Origin: Leptospira biflexa serovar Patoc strain 'Patoc 1 (Paris)'
Lineage (GTDB): Bacteria > Spirochaetota > Leptospiria > Leptospirales > Leptospiraceae
Length of the DNA stretch: 64,000 nucleotides
NCBI RefSeq assembly: GCF_000017685.1
Contig: NC_010843.1
Span: forward strand, 1 to 64,000
Direction of reading: 5' to 3'
Each line of letters opens with the position of its first letter. Position 1 is the first letter of the stretch. Shown piece by piece: positions 35,524 through 44,599 of this stretch. The notes beneath the pieces are model-generated. The model saw nothing but the letters and a program-made list of their open reading frames with translations, searched no databases and was not told the origin of the DNA. The translations under genes were made by a program, and so were the position numbers.

Positions 35524-35535
35524 CAGTACTGTTTC

Positions 35536-35559
35536 TCCCAGGAGGATACCCACCTGGGA
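35536..35559 (+). terminator. Hairpin after HU gene, covering the next SD-like site
   Basis: 7-base arms TCCCAGG (35536-35542) and CCTGGGA (35553-35559), followed by AATTTTAT. The AGGAGG at 35540-35545 is partly in the stem. It may stop HU transcripts or modulate translation of the gene starting at 35565. Confidence 0.4.
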
Positions 35560-35564
35560 ATTTT

Positions 35565-36017
35565 ATGGATAAAAAACCATATCCATTCTTACCTTTTGAA
35601 GATTCTCTCGTAGGAGAGAAAATATTGTTTGTTTGGCAAGAGAGCCATCATTCTGAAAAAAATTTAAAAGAACATCTTTTAAAAGCTTTGGAATTGAAAG
35701 ATGACCAATTGGTTTTTACGCCAAACGCCATGAAACAAAAGTTAATGGTCTCTTTCCCAACAGAGATTCGAAATTTAATCGAATCAAACCGATCTGCTGA
35801 AATACCGAATCTATTGATGAGTATCGCCAAAGGAAAAACGCAATTGTATCCACAACCTGCTGTCGATATTTGTTTTGAATTGATTGAATGGCTGTTAACT
35901 GGATTTGATTTGGATGAAGTGCTTCGTGAAACCTTATCATTATTGTTTGAAACAACTTTATCACTCGATTTTTTAACATCAGTCCGTACAGAATATTTCA
36001 AAGAGTTACGTGGTTAA
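35565..36017 (+). CDS. Hypothetical protein
   Basis: 150 residues, no signal or membrane segment. Helical C-terminal half (FELIEWLLTGFDLDEVLRET). No family recognised. It lies 41 bases after the HU gene on the same strand, with a hairpin between that contains its only SD-like sequence (AGGAGG, 19 bases before the ATG). Confidence 0.6.
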   Translation: MDKKPYPFLPFEDSLVGEKILFVWQESHHSEKNLKEHLLKALELKDDQLVFTPNAMKQKLMVSFPTEIRNLIESNRSAEIPNLLMSIAKGKTQLYPQPAVDICFELIEWLLTGFDLDEVLRETLSLLFETTLSLDFLTSVRTEYFKELRG

Positions 36018-36026
36018 ATAAAACGA

Positions 36027-36046
36027 ACAAAAATGTTTTTTTGTTG
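36027..36046 (+). terminator. AT-rich hairpin after hypothetical gene
   Basis: Perfect arms AACAAAAA and TTTTTGTT around TGTT, 9 bases after the stop of the upstream gene; the T-run in the second arm makes it a weak terminator candidate. Confidence 0.3.
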
Positions 36047-36087
36047 TCAGTTTTTGAATTTAGTTCAGAAATTGGAGCAAATAAGGA

Positions 36088-37719
36088 TTGTCGGTTAACA
36101 CTATGCAAACTCGAAGCATTTACAAATGGGGTTCCCCTGAAGTAGAAGAAAAACTTCCCTCACATACTCTTGATTTTTTAAACAATCAATTCCCCGTTTC
36201 AAATGAACTTAAATCTTCTCTCCCCAAAGGAGAACTCAATTTAAAACCATTAAAAAAATCTAAATTAAGTGCATCGATTGTCTCCAAACTTAAAAAAATA
36301 GTAGGGAACGCCAATGTTTCGTTAGACGATGTGAGTCGGGCAAGGCATTCGATTGGAAAATTTTATACTGAAATTTATAAAGCTAGGTTTGGGGAAGTCA
36401 CTGAGGTAGTTGACGTTGTTGTTTTACCTAAAAATGAAACAGAAATTGAGGAAATATTATCCTTAGCCAATGCGAATAAAATCCCAGTCATTCCCTTTGG
36501 AGCAGGTTCTACTGTGACAAAAGCACTCCAAGCTCCCAAGGGTGGTATCTCACTCGATTTATCAAGACTCAATCGAATCATCGAATTCAATGCCATTGAT
36601 TCAACAGTGACAGTAGAGGCGGGCGTTTATGGTCCTGAGTTGGAAAAACATTTGAATGAAAGAGGATACACTTGCGGACATTTCCCTCAGTCTTTTGAAT
36701 TTTCAACGGTTGGTGGTTGGATTGCGGCAAAAGGTGCAGGACAAGCTTCGACGGGTTATGGGAAAATCGAAGATATCCTATTGGGTCTAACGGCAATGAC
36801 TCCTTCAGGTAAGTTTGAATCAAAAGTGTACCCAGCAGCATCCATTGGTCCCGATATGTTTCGATTGTTCCTTGGGACAGAAGGAAGTTTTGGTGTGATC
36901 ACAAAAGCGACTTTGAAGATTCGTAAATACCATTCAGAAAATTCTGCAAAAGGATCTTTTATATTTAAAAACTTTGAAAAGGCCGTTGAGACAATGCGCG
37001 AAGTCATGCAAGGTGGATTTGGAAAACCTCATTTCTTTCGTATTCAAGATCCAGAGGAAACTGATATCTCCTTTCACATGAGTGGATTACACGGAGGAAA
37101 GGAAGATTTATTTTTAAGATTCATCGGATACAAACCAATGCAAAGGTCACTTATGCACATCATTATCGATGGTGACCCTTCTTATACAAAAGAAGTTATG
37201 AAAAAAATTAAAAAGATCGCAAAACGGAATGGTGGATTCTCCACGGGGGAGTCTCCCGTAAATAAATGGTTACACCAAAGGTATTCGAGCGCGTATCTTC
37301 GAGATTATCTAATGGATGAAGGGATACGAATTGATACTTTAGAGACAGCGGTTAGTTGGTCAAATCTGCATACTTTGTGGGAGAACACTAGGGCATACAT
37401 AAAAAGTTTTGAAAACACATCGTGTATGGTTCACATTTCGCACGCCTATGAAAATGGAGCCAATTTATATTTTATTTTTCTTAGTCCTATGAATCAACAA
37501 AATGAAGTTTCAGATTTTTTGAAATTTCATAAAGGGATCATTGATAGTATTCATGCGAATGGTGGTTCTTTATCACACCATCATGGAATTGGAAGGATGT
37601 TATCTCCTTGGATGGAAAAAGAAGTAGGTGAGGAAGGCATTCGGATCCTTTCTTCACTCAAAAAAACTTTTGATCCCAAAGGCATCATGAATCCAGGCGG
37701 ATTGTTAGGATTAAAATAA
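36088..37719 (+). CDS. FAD-linked alkyl-DHAP-synthase-like oxidase
   Basis: 543-residue FAD enzyme of the VAO/FAD-linked oxidase group. It has IPVIPFGAGSTVTKALQAP, the FAD-binding EFSTVGGWIAAKGAGQ loop, GKIEDILLG, GTEGSFGVITKATL, and the C-terminal SLSHHHGIGR. These strongly recall alkyldihydroxyacetonephosphate synthase (AGPS), which forms the ether bond of ether lipids from acyl-DHAP and fatty alcohol. No peroxisomal features are expected here. Start is TTG 36088 (GGAG 10 bases before) or ATG 36103. It heads a lipid-gene run. A D-lactate- or glycolate-oxidase-type role is the main alternative. Confidence 0.8.
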   Translation: MSVNTMQTRSIYKWGSPEVEEKLPSHTLDFLNNQFPVSNELKSSLPKGELNLKPLKKSKLSASIVSKLKKIVGNANVSLDDVSRARHSIGKFYTEIYKARFGEVTEVVDVVVLPKNETEIEEILSLANANKIPVIPFGAGSTVTKALQAPKGGISLDLSRLNRIIEFNAIDSTVTVEAGVYGPELEKHLNERGYTCGHFPQSFEFSTVGGWIAAKGAGQASTGYGKIEDILLGLTAMTPSGKFESKVYPAASIGPDMFRLFLGTEGSFGVITKATLKIRKYHSENSAKGSFIFKNFEKAVETMREVMQGGFGKPHFFRIQDPEETDISFHMSGLHGGKEDLFLRFIGYKPMQRSLMHIIIDGDPSYTKEVMKKIKKIAKRNGGFSTGESPVNKWLHQRYSSAYLRDYLMDEGIRIDTLETAVSWSNLHTLWENTRAYIKSFENTSCMVHISHAYENGANLYFIFLSPMNQQNEVSDFLKFHKGIIDSIHANGGSLSHHHGIGRMLSPWMEKEVGEEGIRILSSLKKTFDPKGIMNPGGLLGLK

Positions 37720-38360
37720 TGGGTGTATCGGAACGAAAAAAAAGAGAATTTGCACAGAGAGAATCGGACATTCTAAATTGCGCGATTGAACTTTTTCGAA
37801 CCAAACATCCTTCACTTGTGAAGATGGATGATATCGCCAAACACTTAGAAATTGGGCGGGGTACTATTTATCTGCATTTTAAGAGTAAAGATGATTTGAT
37901 GGCACGGATCCAATATGAAGATTATGTGCGACTTCGTGCGAGGTTGGAAAAAGCATTTGAAGAAAAAACTGCTATTGAGATGTCAAGACGCGCGATTCGA
38001 GCTTATATCGAACATTGTCTTGGCGACAAACATATGTATGTCGTCGCAAAACAATGTGGAGTCAATTTAAACATTGAGAATGTCTCTGATGATTTGCGTA
38101 AAATGTTAATTGATGAAAGATCCAATCGTTTGTCTTTGTTGGAAAAAATATACAAACAAGCAAAGAATGAAAATCTTATTAATTCGCGTGGAACATATCC
38201 GAATGTGGCAGTTGCTTGGGGTATGATTCGTGGTGCAGTGGAGGTGATCCTCGATGGTCATTTTCAAAACGAAATCAAAAGTGAAAAGGCGTATTTGGAA
38301 ACCATAGAACATGTTTTATTTTTTGGTTTATTTTCGGGTGGAAACAAAGGAGAAACGTGA
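37719..38360 (+). CDS. TetR-family regulator
   Basis: 213 residues. Helix-turn-helix with MDDIAKHLEIGRGTIYLHFK at ~30-49, then a helical ligand-binding domain (EMSRRAIRAYIEHCL). It shares one base with the oxidase gene (TAATG) and 1 base with the lipid kinase gene. Embedded in the operon, it probably represses it in response to a lipid or acyl-CoA-type ligand; that is inferred from position. Confidence 0.88.
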   Translation: MGVSERKKREFAQRESDILNCAIELFRTKHPSLVKMDDIAKHLEIGRGTIYLHFKSKDDLMARIQYEDYVRLRARLEKAFEEKTAIEMSRRAIRAYIEHCLGDKHMYVVAKQCGVNLNIENVSDDLRKMLIDERSNRLSLLEKIYKQAKNENLINSRGTYPNVAVAWGMIRGAVEVILDGHFQNEIKSEKAYLETIEHVLFFGLFSGGNKGET

Positions 38361-39286
38361 TGAGAAAAATGAAGGTGATTTTAAATCCAGTATCAGGTGG
38401 AGGGCTTTCCGCAAAAGTTTGGAAAAAAATTGAACCAATCCTCATCCAAAATGGAATTTCATATTCCTATGAAGCCACCACAAAAGATAAGGCAGCAAAA
38501 GACATAGCCAAGGAAGCAGTCAAACAAGGATTTCATTGGATTTTAGGGATTGGTGGTGATGGTACTTTTTCCAACATCATCAACGGACTTTTTGAAAACG
38601 GTAAATTAATCAATAAAAATGTAGTATTTAGTCCAATCCCAGCTGGGAGAGGGAATGATTTTATCAAAACAGTTAAAGTCCCAAAAAGTCCAACGAAGGC
38701 ATTGGAACAAATCTTAGGTGGAACCGAAAGGTTTATTGACCTAATCGATGTTACCTATACGAAATCAGATAAAACGAAAGGGAAGTACCTCTGTTTGAAT
38801 TTAGCCGATTTTGGTATGGGTGGTGAGGTTGTTTACCGAGTTAACAAGTCTAGGCTAGGTCGGTTTATTGGCGGCAAAGCAGTTTTTTTACTGTATACGG
38901 TTGTTTGTCTTTTCTCTTATACGAATAAAAAAATCACACTAACGCTATCCAAATTTGAAAAGATTACCAATAAATGTAGGTTGATCGTATGTGCGAATGG
39001 TGAATTTGCAGGAGGAGGAATGTGGTTTGCCCCCAAGGCAAAGTTAGACGATGGTAAGATGGACTTACTTGCGATCCAAGACGTTTCTGTTTTTGAAACT
39101 CTGAGAAAGTTTGGGAATCTTTACCAAGGGAAATTGTCAGAGGATTCCAAGGTGATTTCAAAACAAATCACAGAACTCAAAGCCGATTCAGATGAAGATG
39201 TTTTTATCGACGTAGATGGAGAGAATATGGGGCAACTCCCTGCCGAATTCAAAGTTATTCCAAAGGTTTTACCGATTAAATGTTAA
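38360..39286 (+). CDS. Diacylglycerol/lipid kinase (YegS-like)
   Basis: 308 residues of the DAGK-catalytic family. Seen: LNPVSGGGLSAKVWKKIEPI, the GIGGDGTFSNIINGL nucleotide loop, PAGRGNDFIKT, and ANGEFAGGGMWFAPKAKLDD. The ATG at 38360 is preferred over GTG 38357 because GGAG lies 7 bases before it. Likely phosphorylates diacylglycerol or a related glycerolipid on the membrane. It sits between TetR and GlpD. Confidence 0.88.
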   Translation: MRKMKVILNPVSGGGLSAKVWKKIEPILIQNGISYSYEATTKDKAAKDIAKEAVKQGFHWILGIGGDGTFSNIINGLFENGKLINKNVVFSPIPAGRGNDFIKTVKVPKSPTKALEQILGGTERFIDLIDVTYTKSDKTKGKYLCLNLADFGMGGEVVYRVNKSRLGRFIGGKAVFLLYTVVCLFSYTNKKITLTLSKFEKITNKCRLIVCANGEFAGGGMWFAPKAKLDDGKMDLLAIQDVSVFETLRKFGNLYQGKLSEDSKVISKQITELKADSDEDVFIDVDGENMGQLPAEFKVIPKVLPIKC

Positions 39287-39290
39287 TTTT

Positions 39291-40931
39291 ATGAAACATA
39301 GCACCAAACAAGAAAACTCGAGACTTACACATTTAAAAAAAGAATACGACATACTCATCATAGGTGGTGGGATTACTGGTGCCAATGTACTTTGGGATGC
39401 AACTTTACGAGGGTATCAATGCCTACTTGTCGAAAAAAATGATTACGCATCGGGCACAAGCCAAGCAACTTCCAAACTCATCCACGGCGGACTTCGGTAT
39501 TTAAAAAATTTTGAAATTGGTTTGGTCAGAGAGTCTCTTTCTGAGAGAAGATACTTAGCAAAAATATCTCCCCATGCAGTGCGTCCTATGGGTTTTATCA
39601 TACCGATTCGATCGTTATTCCAAAGGATCCAATTGTTCCTTGGTATGGAATTATACAATCTACTCTCATTTGATCGAAACAAAGACATTGATCCCGATGT
39701 ACAACTTCCCAAATACCGATGGAATTCAATTGCAGAAACGATTTATAAAGTGATTGGGCTAGGTAGAAAATCTCTGATTGGAAGTTTTCAATACTATGAT
39801 TATGCAAACCCAAATCCTGAAAAACATACTACAGAATTTATCCTCTCAGCAAAAGAGAAAGGTGCACACGCCTTTAATTATTTGTCAGTCACCACATTAA
39901 AAAAACAAAATAGCGGTGGTTATACGGTTGGATTAACGGATGAAATTACAGGCAAAAAAGTGTTGGTCTCTGCGAAGATAGTTGTGAATTCAGCAGGGCC
40001 ATGGGCTGATGTCATCGAATCAATGGCTGGAATTTCGGCAGAAAAAAAATTGGTTCGATCCAAAGGAATTCATGCAGTGGTTCGTAATATTTGTGGGAAT
40101 GAATGTGTTGTTTTGTCCAAACGGGACGGTTCTCATCTATTTGTGATCCCTTGGCGTGGGAAAACAATCATTGGGACGACAGACACTGCCTATGAAGATG
40201 ATCCTGACAAATTCAAAGTCAAACAATCTGAACTCGTAGACTTAATTGACGAAGTCAATTTTAGTTTTGGATTCGCAAAATTAACGTTAAAAGATGTAGA
40301 TTATTACTATGGGGGTTTGCGTCCTCTAGTGGAAGACCCAGGAAGTACGGAAGGAACCTACTCAGCTTCTAGAAAATCGGAAATTTTTCACTATGAAAAG
40401 GAAGGATTCCCTGGTTTCTTTTCCGCGTTAGGTGGTAAATATACCACAAGTCGCGCCGTGGCCGAAAGTTTGGTCAATTCGATTGATTTGTATTCGAAGG
40501 GTAAAGAAGATTCTTGTGTTACTAAATTTACACCCTTACTTGGTGGTCGGTACCAAAATGTAAAAGAGTTAGTCACTGAAATTCAATTTAAATTTCCACA
40601 TGAATCCGGATTCAAAATAGAAACACTTGTGAGACGTTACGGAAGCACCACTTGGAGGATATTACAAGGGAAAGGAACAGATTCTTATCGTATCCCCAAT
40701 GGTGAAATTTATTTTGAAGAAGAAGTAGAATACATAGTTTTACACGAAGACATCCATCATCTCACTGATTTTTACTTTAGAAGGTCTGGCGTTGGTACGG
40801 TTGGGAAACTAGACACTTCGGATCGCATTCGAATGGATAAAAAAATCGCGAAACTACTTGGATGGAATGCGGAACGACTCAAAGTAGAAAGTAAAAAAGT
40901 AGATGAACGATACCAGTGGTATGTTGATTAA
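39291..40931 (+). CDS. glpD: Glycerol-3-phosphate dehydrogenase-like FAD enzyme (GlpD)
   Basis: Oxidises sn-glycerol-3-phosphate to DHAP, passing electrons to quinone; membrane-associated. Seen: the FAD site IIGGGITGANVLWDATLRGY, the family signature SKLIHGGLRYL, and the conserved RSKGIHAVV and GTTDTAYEDD. 546 residues is typical. ATG 39291 is chosen: 4 bases after the kinase stop, and the longer frame would overlap that gene by 71 bases. DHAP, its product, is the substrate base for ether lipid synthesis. Confidence 0.9.
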   Translation: MKHSTKQENSRLTHLKKEYDILIIGGGITGANVLWDATLRGYQCLLVEKNDYASGTSQATSKLIHGGLRYLKNFEIGLVRESLSERRYLAKISPHAVRPMGFIIPIRSLFQRIQLFLGMELYNLLSFDRNKDIDPDVQLPKYRWNSIAETIYKVIGLGRKSLIGSFQYYDYANPNPEKHTTEFILSAKEKGAHAFNYLSVTTLKKQNSGGYTVGLTDEITGKKVLVSAKIVVNSAGPWADVIESMAGISAEKKLVRSKGIHAVVRNICGNECVVLSKRDGSHLFVIPWRGKTIIGTTDTAYEDDPDKFKVKQSELVDLIDEVNFSFGFAKLTLKDVDYYYGGLRPLVEDPGSTEGTYSASRKSEIFHYEKEGFPGFFSALGGKYTTSRAVAESLVNSIDLYSKGKEDSCVTKFTPLLGGRYQNVKELVTEIQFKFPHESGFKIETLVRRYGSTTWRILQGKGTDSYRIPNGEIYFEEEVEYIVLHEDIHHLTDFYFRRSGVGTVGKLDTSDRIRMDKKIAKLLGWNAERLKVESKKVDERYQWYVD

Positions 40932-41354
40932 ATGGCTAGGATTATCATTGATATTCCAGACAAATTGGTCTTTGAAACTTCTTTAAGTGTTCGAATTTCT
41001 GATATCAATTTTGCAGGCCACTTAGCACACGATGCGATTTTAACTTTAACGCATGAATGTCGGGCCAGATTCTTTCATTCCCATGGTTGGACAGAGATCA
41101 ATGTGGAAGGGAAGGGGATTGTTGTTTCTGATGTCGCAATTGTTTATAAATCGGAAGCCTTTTTCCCTGACGATTTACAAATGAGATTGTATGTAGACCA
41201 AATCTCAAAAAAATCGTTCGATATGATTTATGTCATCACTCATAAACAGGATGGTAAAGAAATTGCAAGAGCCAAAACGGCGATTGTATTTTTTGATTAT
41301 TCAGAACGCAAAGCGAGTTCCATACCGGAAGTTTTTTTAAAGGTTATCCAGTAG
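40932..41354 (+). CDS. 4-hydroxybenzoyl-CoA-type thioesterase
   Basis: 140-residue hotdog thioesterase. Seen: SDINFAGHLAHDAILTLTHE, i.e. the D-x-x-G-H-L/V active-site motif with the catalytic Asp, and IVYKSEAFFPDDLQMRLYVD typical of YbgC/FadM proteins. It starts directly after glpD. Likely releases fatty acid from acyl-CoA or ACP. Ends 25 bases before convergent meaB. Confidence 0.85.
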   Translation: MARIIIDIPDKLVFETSLSVRISDINFAGHLAHDAILTLTHECRARFFHSHGWTEINVEGKGIVVSDVAIVYKSEAFFPDDLQMRLYVDQISKKSFDMIYVITHKQDGKEIARAKTAIVFFDYSERKASSIPEVFLKVIQ

Positions 41355-41379
41355 TCGATAGTGAGAAATGGAAAGTGAT

Positions 41380-42378
41380 TCATTCATCATGGATCACTTG
41401 TTTTTGGATGAGAGATACAAATTTTTTTTCTTCTGTTTCGTAATCCATTTTGTGGATTCCACCCGAAAGACTGAGTCGTACTGCTTGATTCCAAGATTTT
41501 GATTCCAGCTTTTCCCAGATCCTCATTCCAAAACGACCGTATTCATTTCGGATCCATTGCCTGAGTTGTGTCATAGTCTCTGCGTTTTTATCCTTACGTT
41601 TTGAGTAATGAAGGATATAATGTAAAAGTTCTTCGATCCCTTTTCTTTTGGTAACAGATGTTTTAAAAATGGGGGGGAGGGACTGGTCAGATAAAATATC
41701 TTTGATAAATTCAAGAGTGGATTGGAGCATATAAAAACTTGAATTGGCCAAAGATTCCTCATCACATTTGTTGATGATAAATGCTTCTGGGACTTCCATA
41801 ATCCCTGATTTCATAAATTGTACTTGGTCTCCACCAAGCGGTTGCATTACTAAAAAAGAGATATCAGATACCAAAGAAACGGAGATTTCATTTTGTCCGA
41901 TGCCTACAGTTTCAATGAATACATAATCAAATATCTTTCGTAGGAAACGAATGACATGGTAGGTATAGGGATTCAGGCCACCGAGTTCTAATTGGGAAGG
42001 TTGCGAGCGAAAATAGATCCTAGTGTCTCGTCTTGGAAGTGTGACACGAGTTCTGTCACCAAGGATAGAACCACCACTCACATTAGAAGAGGGATCAATG
42101 GCCACGATTGCCATTTTTTTATCTGGTGCAAAATCAAGGAACAATCGACAAAGTTCACCGAGTAACGATGATTTGCCGGCACCAGGTGTGCCTGTGATGC
42201 CAATCGTGAGTCCATCTTTGGCATTTGGCTTTTGGGATTGGATTTCGCGGAATAAACTTTCTCGAAATTCTAGATTGTTTTCCGTTTCAATTTTAGAGAT
42301 GATTTTGGCAATCGGGAACTTTTCGCCGAGGAGTGCTTCGGACACCAATTCTGATAGTGTTTCTGTGGAATCAATCAA
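41380..42378 (-). CDS. meaB: MeaB/ArgK-type GTPase, mutase chaperone
   Basis: Protects and reactivates B12-dependent acyl-CoA mutases. Seen: the P-loop GITGTPGAGKSSLLGEL at ~59-75, DPSSNVSGGSILGDRTR switch region, FIETVGIGQNE, and NKCDEE (guanine-binding NKxD). 332 residues fits. It follows the mutase gene on the same strand, the usual pairing. Confidence 0.93.
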   Translation of the reverse strand: MIDSTETLSELVSEALLGEKFPIAKIISKIETENNLEFRESLFREIQSQKPNAKDGLTIGITGTPGAGKSSLLGELCRLFLDFAPDKKMAIVAIDPSSNVSGGSILGDRTRVTLPRRDTRIYFRSQPSQLELGGLNPYTYHVIRFLRKIFDYVFIETVGIGQNEISVSLVSDISFLVMQPLGGDQVQFMKSGIMEVPEAFIINKCDEESLANSSFYMLQSTLEFIKDILSDQSLPPIFKTSVTKRKGIEELLHYILHYSKRKDKNAETMTQLRQWIRNEYGRFGMRIWEKLESKSWNQAVRLSLSGGIHKMDYETEEKKFVSLIQKQVIHDE

Positions 42379-42421
42379 GTGAGTTTGCCATTTAAATTAT
42401 AGTTAAGATGCGAGAAATGAA

Positions 42422-42459
42422 ACTTCTGCTACAAATCAAAATTGATCAGTAGCAGAAGT
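42422..42459 (-). terminator. Strong hairpin between mutase gene and meaB
   Basis: Perfect 11-base arms ACTTCTGCTAC and GTAGCAGAAGT around 16 bases whose centre holds TCAAAATTGA, itself a small palindrome. Allowing one bulge the stem reaches 14 pairs. No long T-run follows on either strand, so it may attenuate transcription or bind a protein instead of ending it fully. Confidence 0.55.
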
Positions 42460-42479
42460 GTTCTGAATACAAAGGTTTG

Positions 42480-44498
42480 TCAAACGAGAGCTGGTTCGAC
42501 TGAAATGATGTCGATGATTTTATTCATGATCGACATGAGATCATAATCCTTTGGAGTAAAGATCTCTCGGATTCCCATTTTTTTCAATTCTTCAAAATCA
42601 GATTCTGGGATGATACCACCAATCACTACAGGGATTTTTGCCTTGTAATGAGCCAGTTCATCAAACAACTGTTTTGCGATTTCTTTATGGGAGCCAGAAA
42701 GGATGGAGAGACCAATTACATTCGCGTTTTCTTCGACGGCCGATTGAACGATTTCTTCTGGGGAAAGTCGGATACCAGAGTAAATTACGTCAAATCCACT
42801 GTGTTTTGCAGAAACGGCAATCATTTCCGCACCATTGGAATGGCCATCAAGTCCTGGTTTTCCCACCACAATTTTGGGTCTATGCCCATGTGCTTTGGTA
42901 AAGGCTTCCACTTTTCCACGAACCGTTGCCACTTTGTCATCGGAAAGGAAAAGTTTTTGGCCATCCACACCAGTTGGTGGGTTGTATTCGCCGTAAACTT
43001 CGCGGAGTGCATCGGCCCATTCCCCTGTTGTGACGAGTGCTTTGGCACAAGCAATGGAATAAGGCATAAGGTTTTTTCCTTCTTTTGCAGCTTGTTTTAA
43101 ATCCTCTAAGGATTTTTTTGCAAGTTCTGCATTCCGTCGTCCTTTTGCTTCTGCGAGTACACTTAATGTTTGTTCAGCGGACTTAGGATCTACCTTGAAG
43201 ATACCACCATCGGAGTCCGTCATCAGTGGTGATTTGATTCCGTCAGTCCATTTGTTTTTACCAACAATCACAAGTTCATTGGAGTTGATTTTGGAGAGCC
43301 TTTCGGTTTGTGATTTCACAAGTTGTGATTTCATATATCCGTTTTCGATGGCAACAAGAGCACCACCCATATCGAGAATCTTTTGGATTTCCAATTTGGC
43401 TTCTTCTTTTAGAGCTTTTACTTTCCCTTCAATCACTTTGGACCCTTCAAAAATATCAGGGTATTCCAAGAGGTCCGTTTCATACGCTAGGACTTGTTGT
43501 AAACGGAGAGACCACTGTTGGTCCCAAGGCCTAGGAAGGGAGAGTGCTTCATTCCACGCTGGTAATTGTAGAGCACGGCATCTTGCTTTTCGGGACAATG
43601 TCACACCCAATGCTTCGATGAGAATCCGCCAAGCATTGTTTTCTGGTTGTTCTTCTGTGAGACCAAGTGAATTGACTTGAACTCCATAACGGAACACTCT
43701 GTACTTTGCTGTTTTGACGTTATAACGTTCCGTTGTGATTTCTTCCCACATCTCAGAGAAAGCACGCATTTTGCACATCTCTTCTACGAAACGAATCCCA
43801 GCATTGACAAAAAAGGAAATCCTTCCCACACACTGCTCAAATTCGTCAGCAGTGAAACAATTCCTCTCTTTGATGGCATCGAGTACTGCGATTGCTGTTG
43901 CCAAGGCAAAGGAAAGTTCCTGAACAGGAGTTGCCCCCGCTTCTTGTAAATGGTAGGAACAAATGTTAGATGGATTCCACTTTGGAATGTTATGCAAACA
44001 ATACTCATACATATCCACGATGATTTTCATCGAGTCTTTTGGCGGATAAATGTATGTCCCGCGTGCTAGGTATTCCTTAATGAGATCGTTTTGAGTGGTT
44101 CCATTTAGTTTTTCTAAGGGCACTCCCCGTTCTTCGGCAAGGGCTACATAAAGTGATAATAACCACATGGAGGTTCCATTGATGGTCATCGATGTGTTCA
44201 TCTCTTCAATCGGGATTTGGTCAAATAAGATACGAAAGTCTTCGAGTGAGTTGATGGGAACTCCCACTTTTCCAATTTCAGGCCTTGAGACCTCGTGATC
44301 AGAACTATATCCACATTGGGTGGGTAGATCAAATGCAATGGAAAGCCCTGTTTGGCCTTTAGAAAGGTTCTTCCTGTACAACTCATTGGAGGCTTTTGCG
44401 TTGGTGTGCCCTGCATAGGTCCTAAAAATCCATGGTTTGTCAGGTTTTCCCTGTCCATTCTCGTCAACGAGAAGGTAATCTTTTTTTTCGGCGGACAT
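42480..44498 (-). CDS. ecm: Ethylmalonyl-CoA-mutase-type B12 enzyme (MeaA-like)
   Basis: B12-dependent acyl-CoA mutase of 672 residues in one chain. The N-terminal catalytic barrel starts PWIFRTYAGHTNAKASNEL, has GLSIAFDLPTQCGYSSDHE, TMTI-like NTSMTING, and LPAWNEALSLPRPWDQQWSL. These match the ethylmalonyl-CoA mutase/MeaA branch more than classical methylmalonyl-CoA mutase. The C-terminal ~130 residues bind B12 (KPGLDGHSNGAEMIAV, D-x-H-x-x-G with the lower axial His). MeaB is downstream. It starts from ATG with GAGG 7 bases before. Exact substrate is not provable here. Confidence 0.85.
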   Translation of the reverse strand: MSAEKKDYLLVDENGQGKPDKPWIFRTYAGHTNAKASNELYRKNLSKGQTGLSIAFDLPTQCGYSSDHEVSRPEIGKVGVPINSLEDFRILFDQIPIEEMNTSMTINGTSMWLLSLYVALAEERGVPLEKLNGTTQNDLIKEYLARGTYIYPPKDSMKIIVDMYEYCLHNIPKWNPSNICSYHLQEAGATPVQELSFALATAIAVLDAIKERNCFTADEFEQCVGRISFFVNAGIRFVEEMCKMRAFSEMWEEITTERYNVKTAKYRVFRYGVQVNSLGLTEEQPENNAWRILIEALGVTLSRKARCRALQLPAWNEALSLPRPWDQQWSLRLQQVLAYETDLLEYPDIFEGSKVIEGKVKALKEEAKLEIQKILDMGGALVAIENGYMKSQLVKSQTERLSKINSNELVIVGKNKWTDGIKSPLMTDSDGGIFKVDPKSAEQTLSVLAEAKGRRNAELAKKSLEDLKQAAKEGKNLMPYSIACAKALVTTGEWADALREVYGEYNPPTGVDGQKLFLSDDKVATVRGKVEAFTKAHGHRPKIVVGKPGLDGHSNGAEMIAVSAKHSGFDVIYSGIRLSPEEIVQSAVEENANVIGLSILSGSHKEIAKQLFDELAHYKAKIPVVIGGIIPESDFEELKKMGIREIFTPKDYDLMSIMNKIIDIISVEPALV

Positions 44499-44599
44499 TC
44501 TTTGCCTCGTTTTATAATTTCTATGTATAATTGAAAATCTTCTGGAATATTTTCACCTAAAAATTTATACAGGACTAGGCAAATTAAGCCTTTTCCAAG
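44499..44599 (-). promoter_or_regulatory. Divergent promoter region, mutase and membrane protein
   Basis: The 101-base gap between divergent genes contains, on the minus strand, an AATTATAAAA -10-like stretch about 20 bases before GAGG and the mutase ATG. It holds no gene and no B12-riboswitch-sized leader. Confidence 0.3.

Noticed and set aside
42379..42479. Cobalamin riboswitch near the mutase gene
   Set aside because: The hairpin here lies downstream of the mutase gene, is too small, and lacks the conserved B12-box core; the 101-base upstream gap is also too short.
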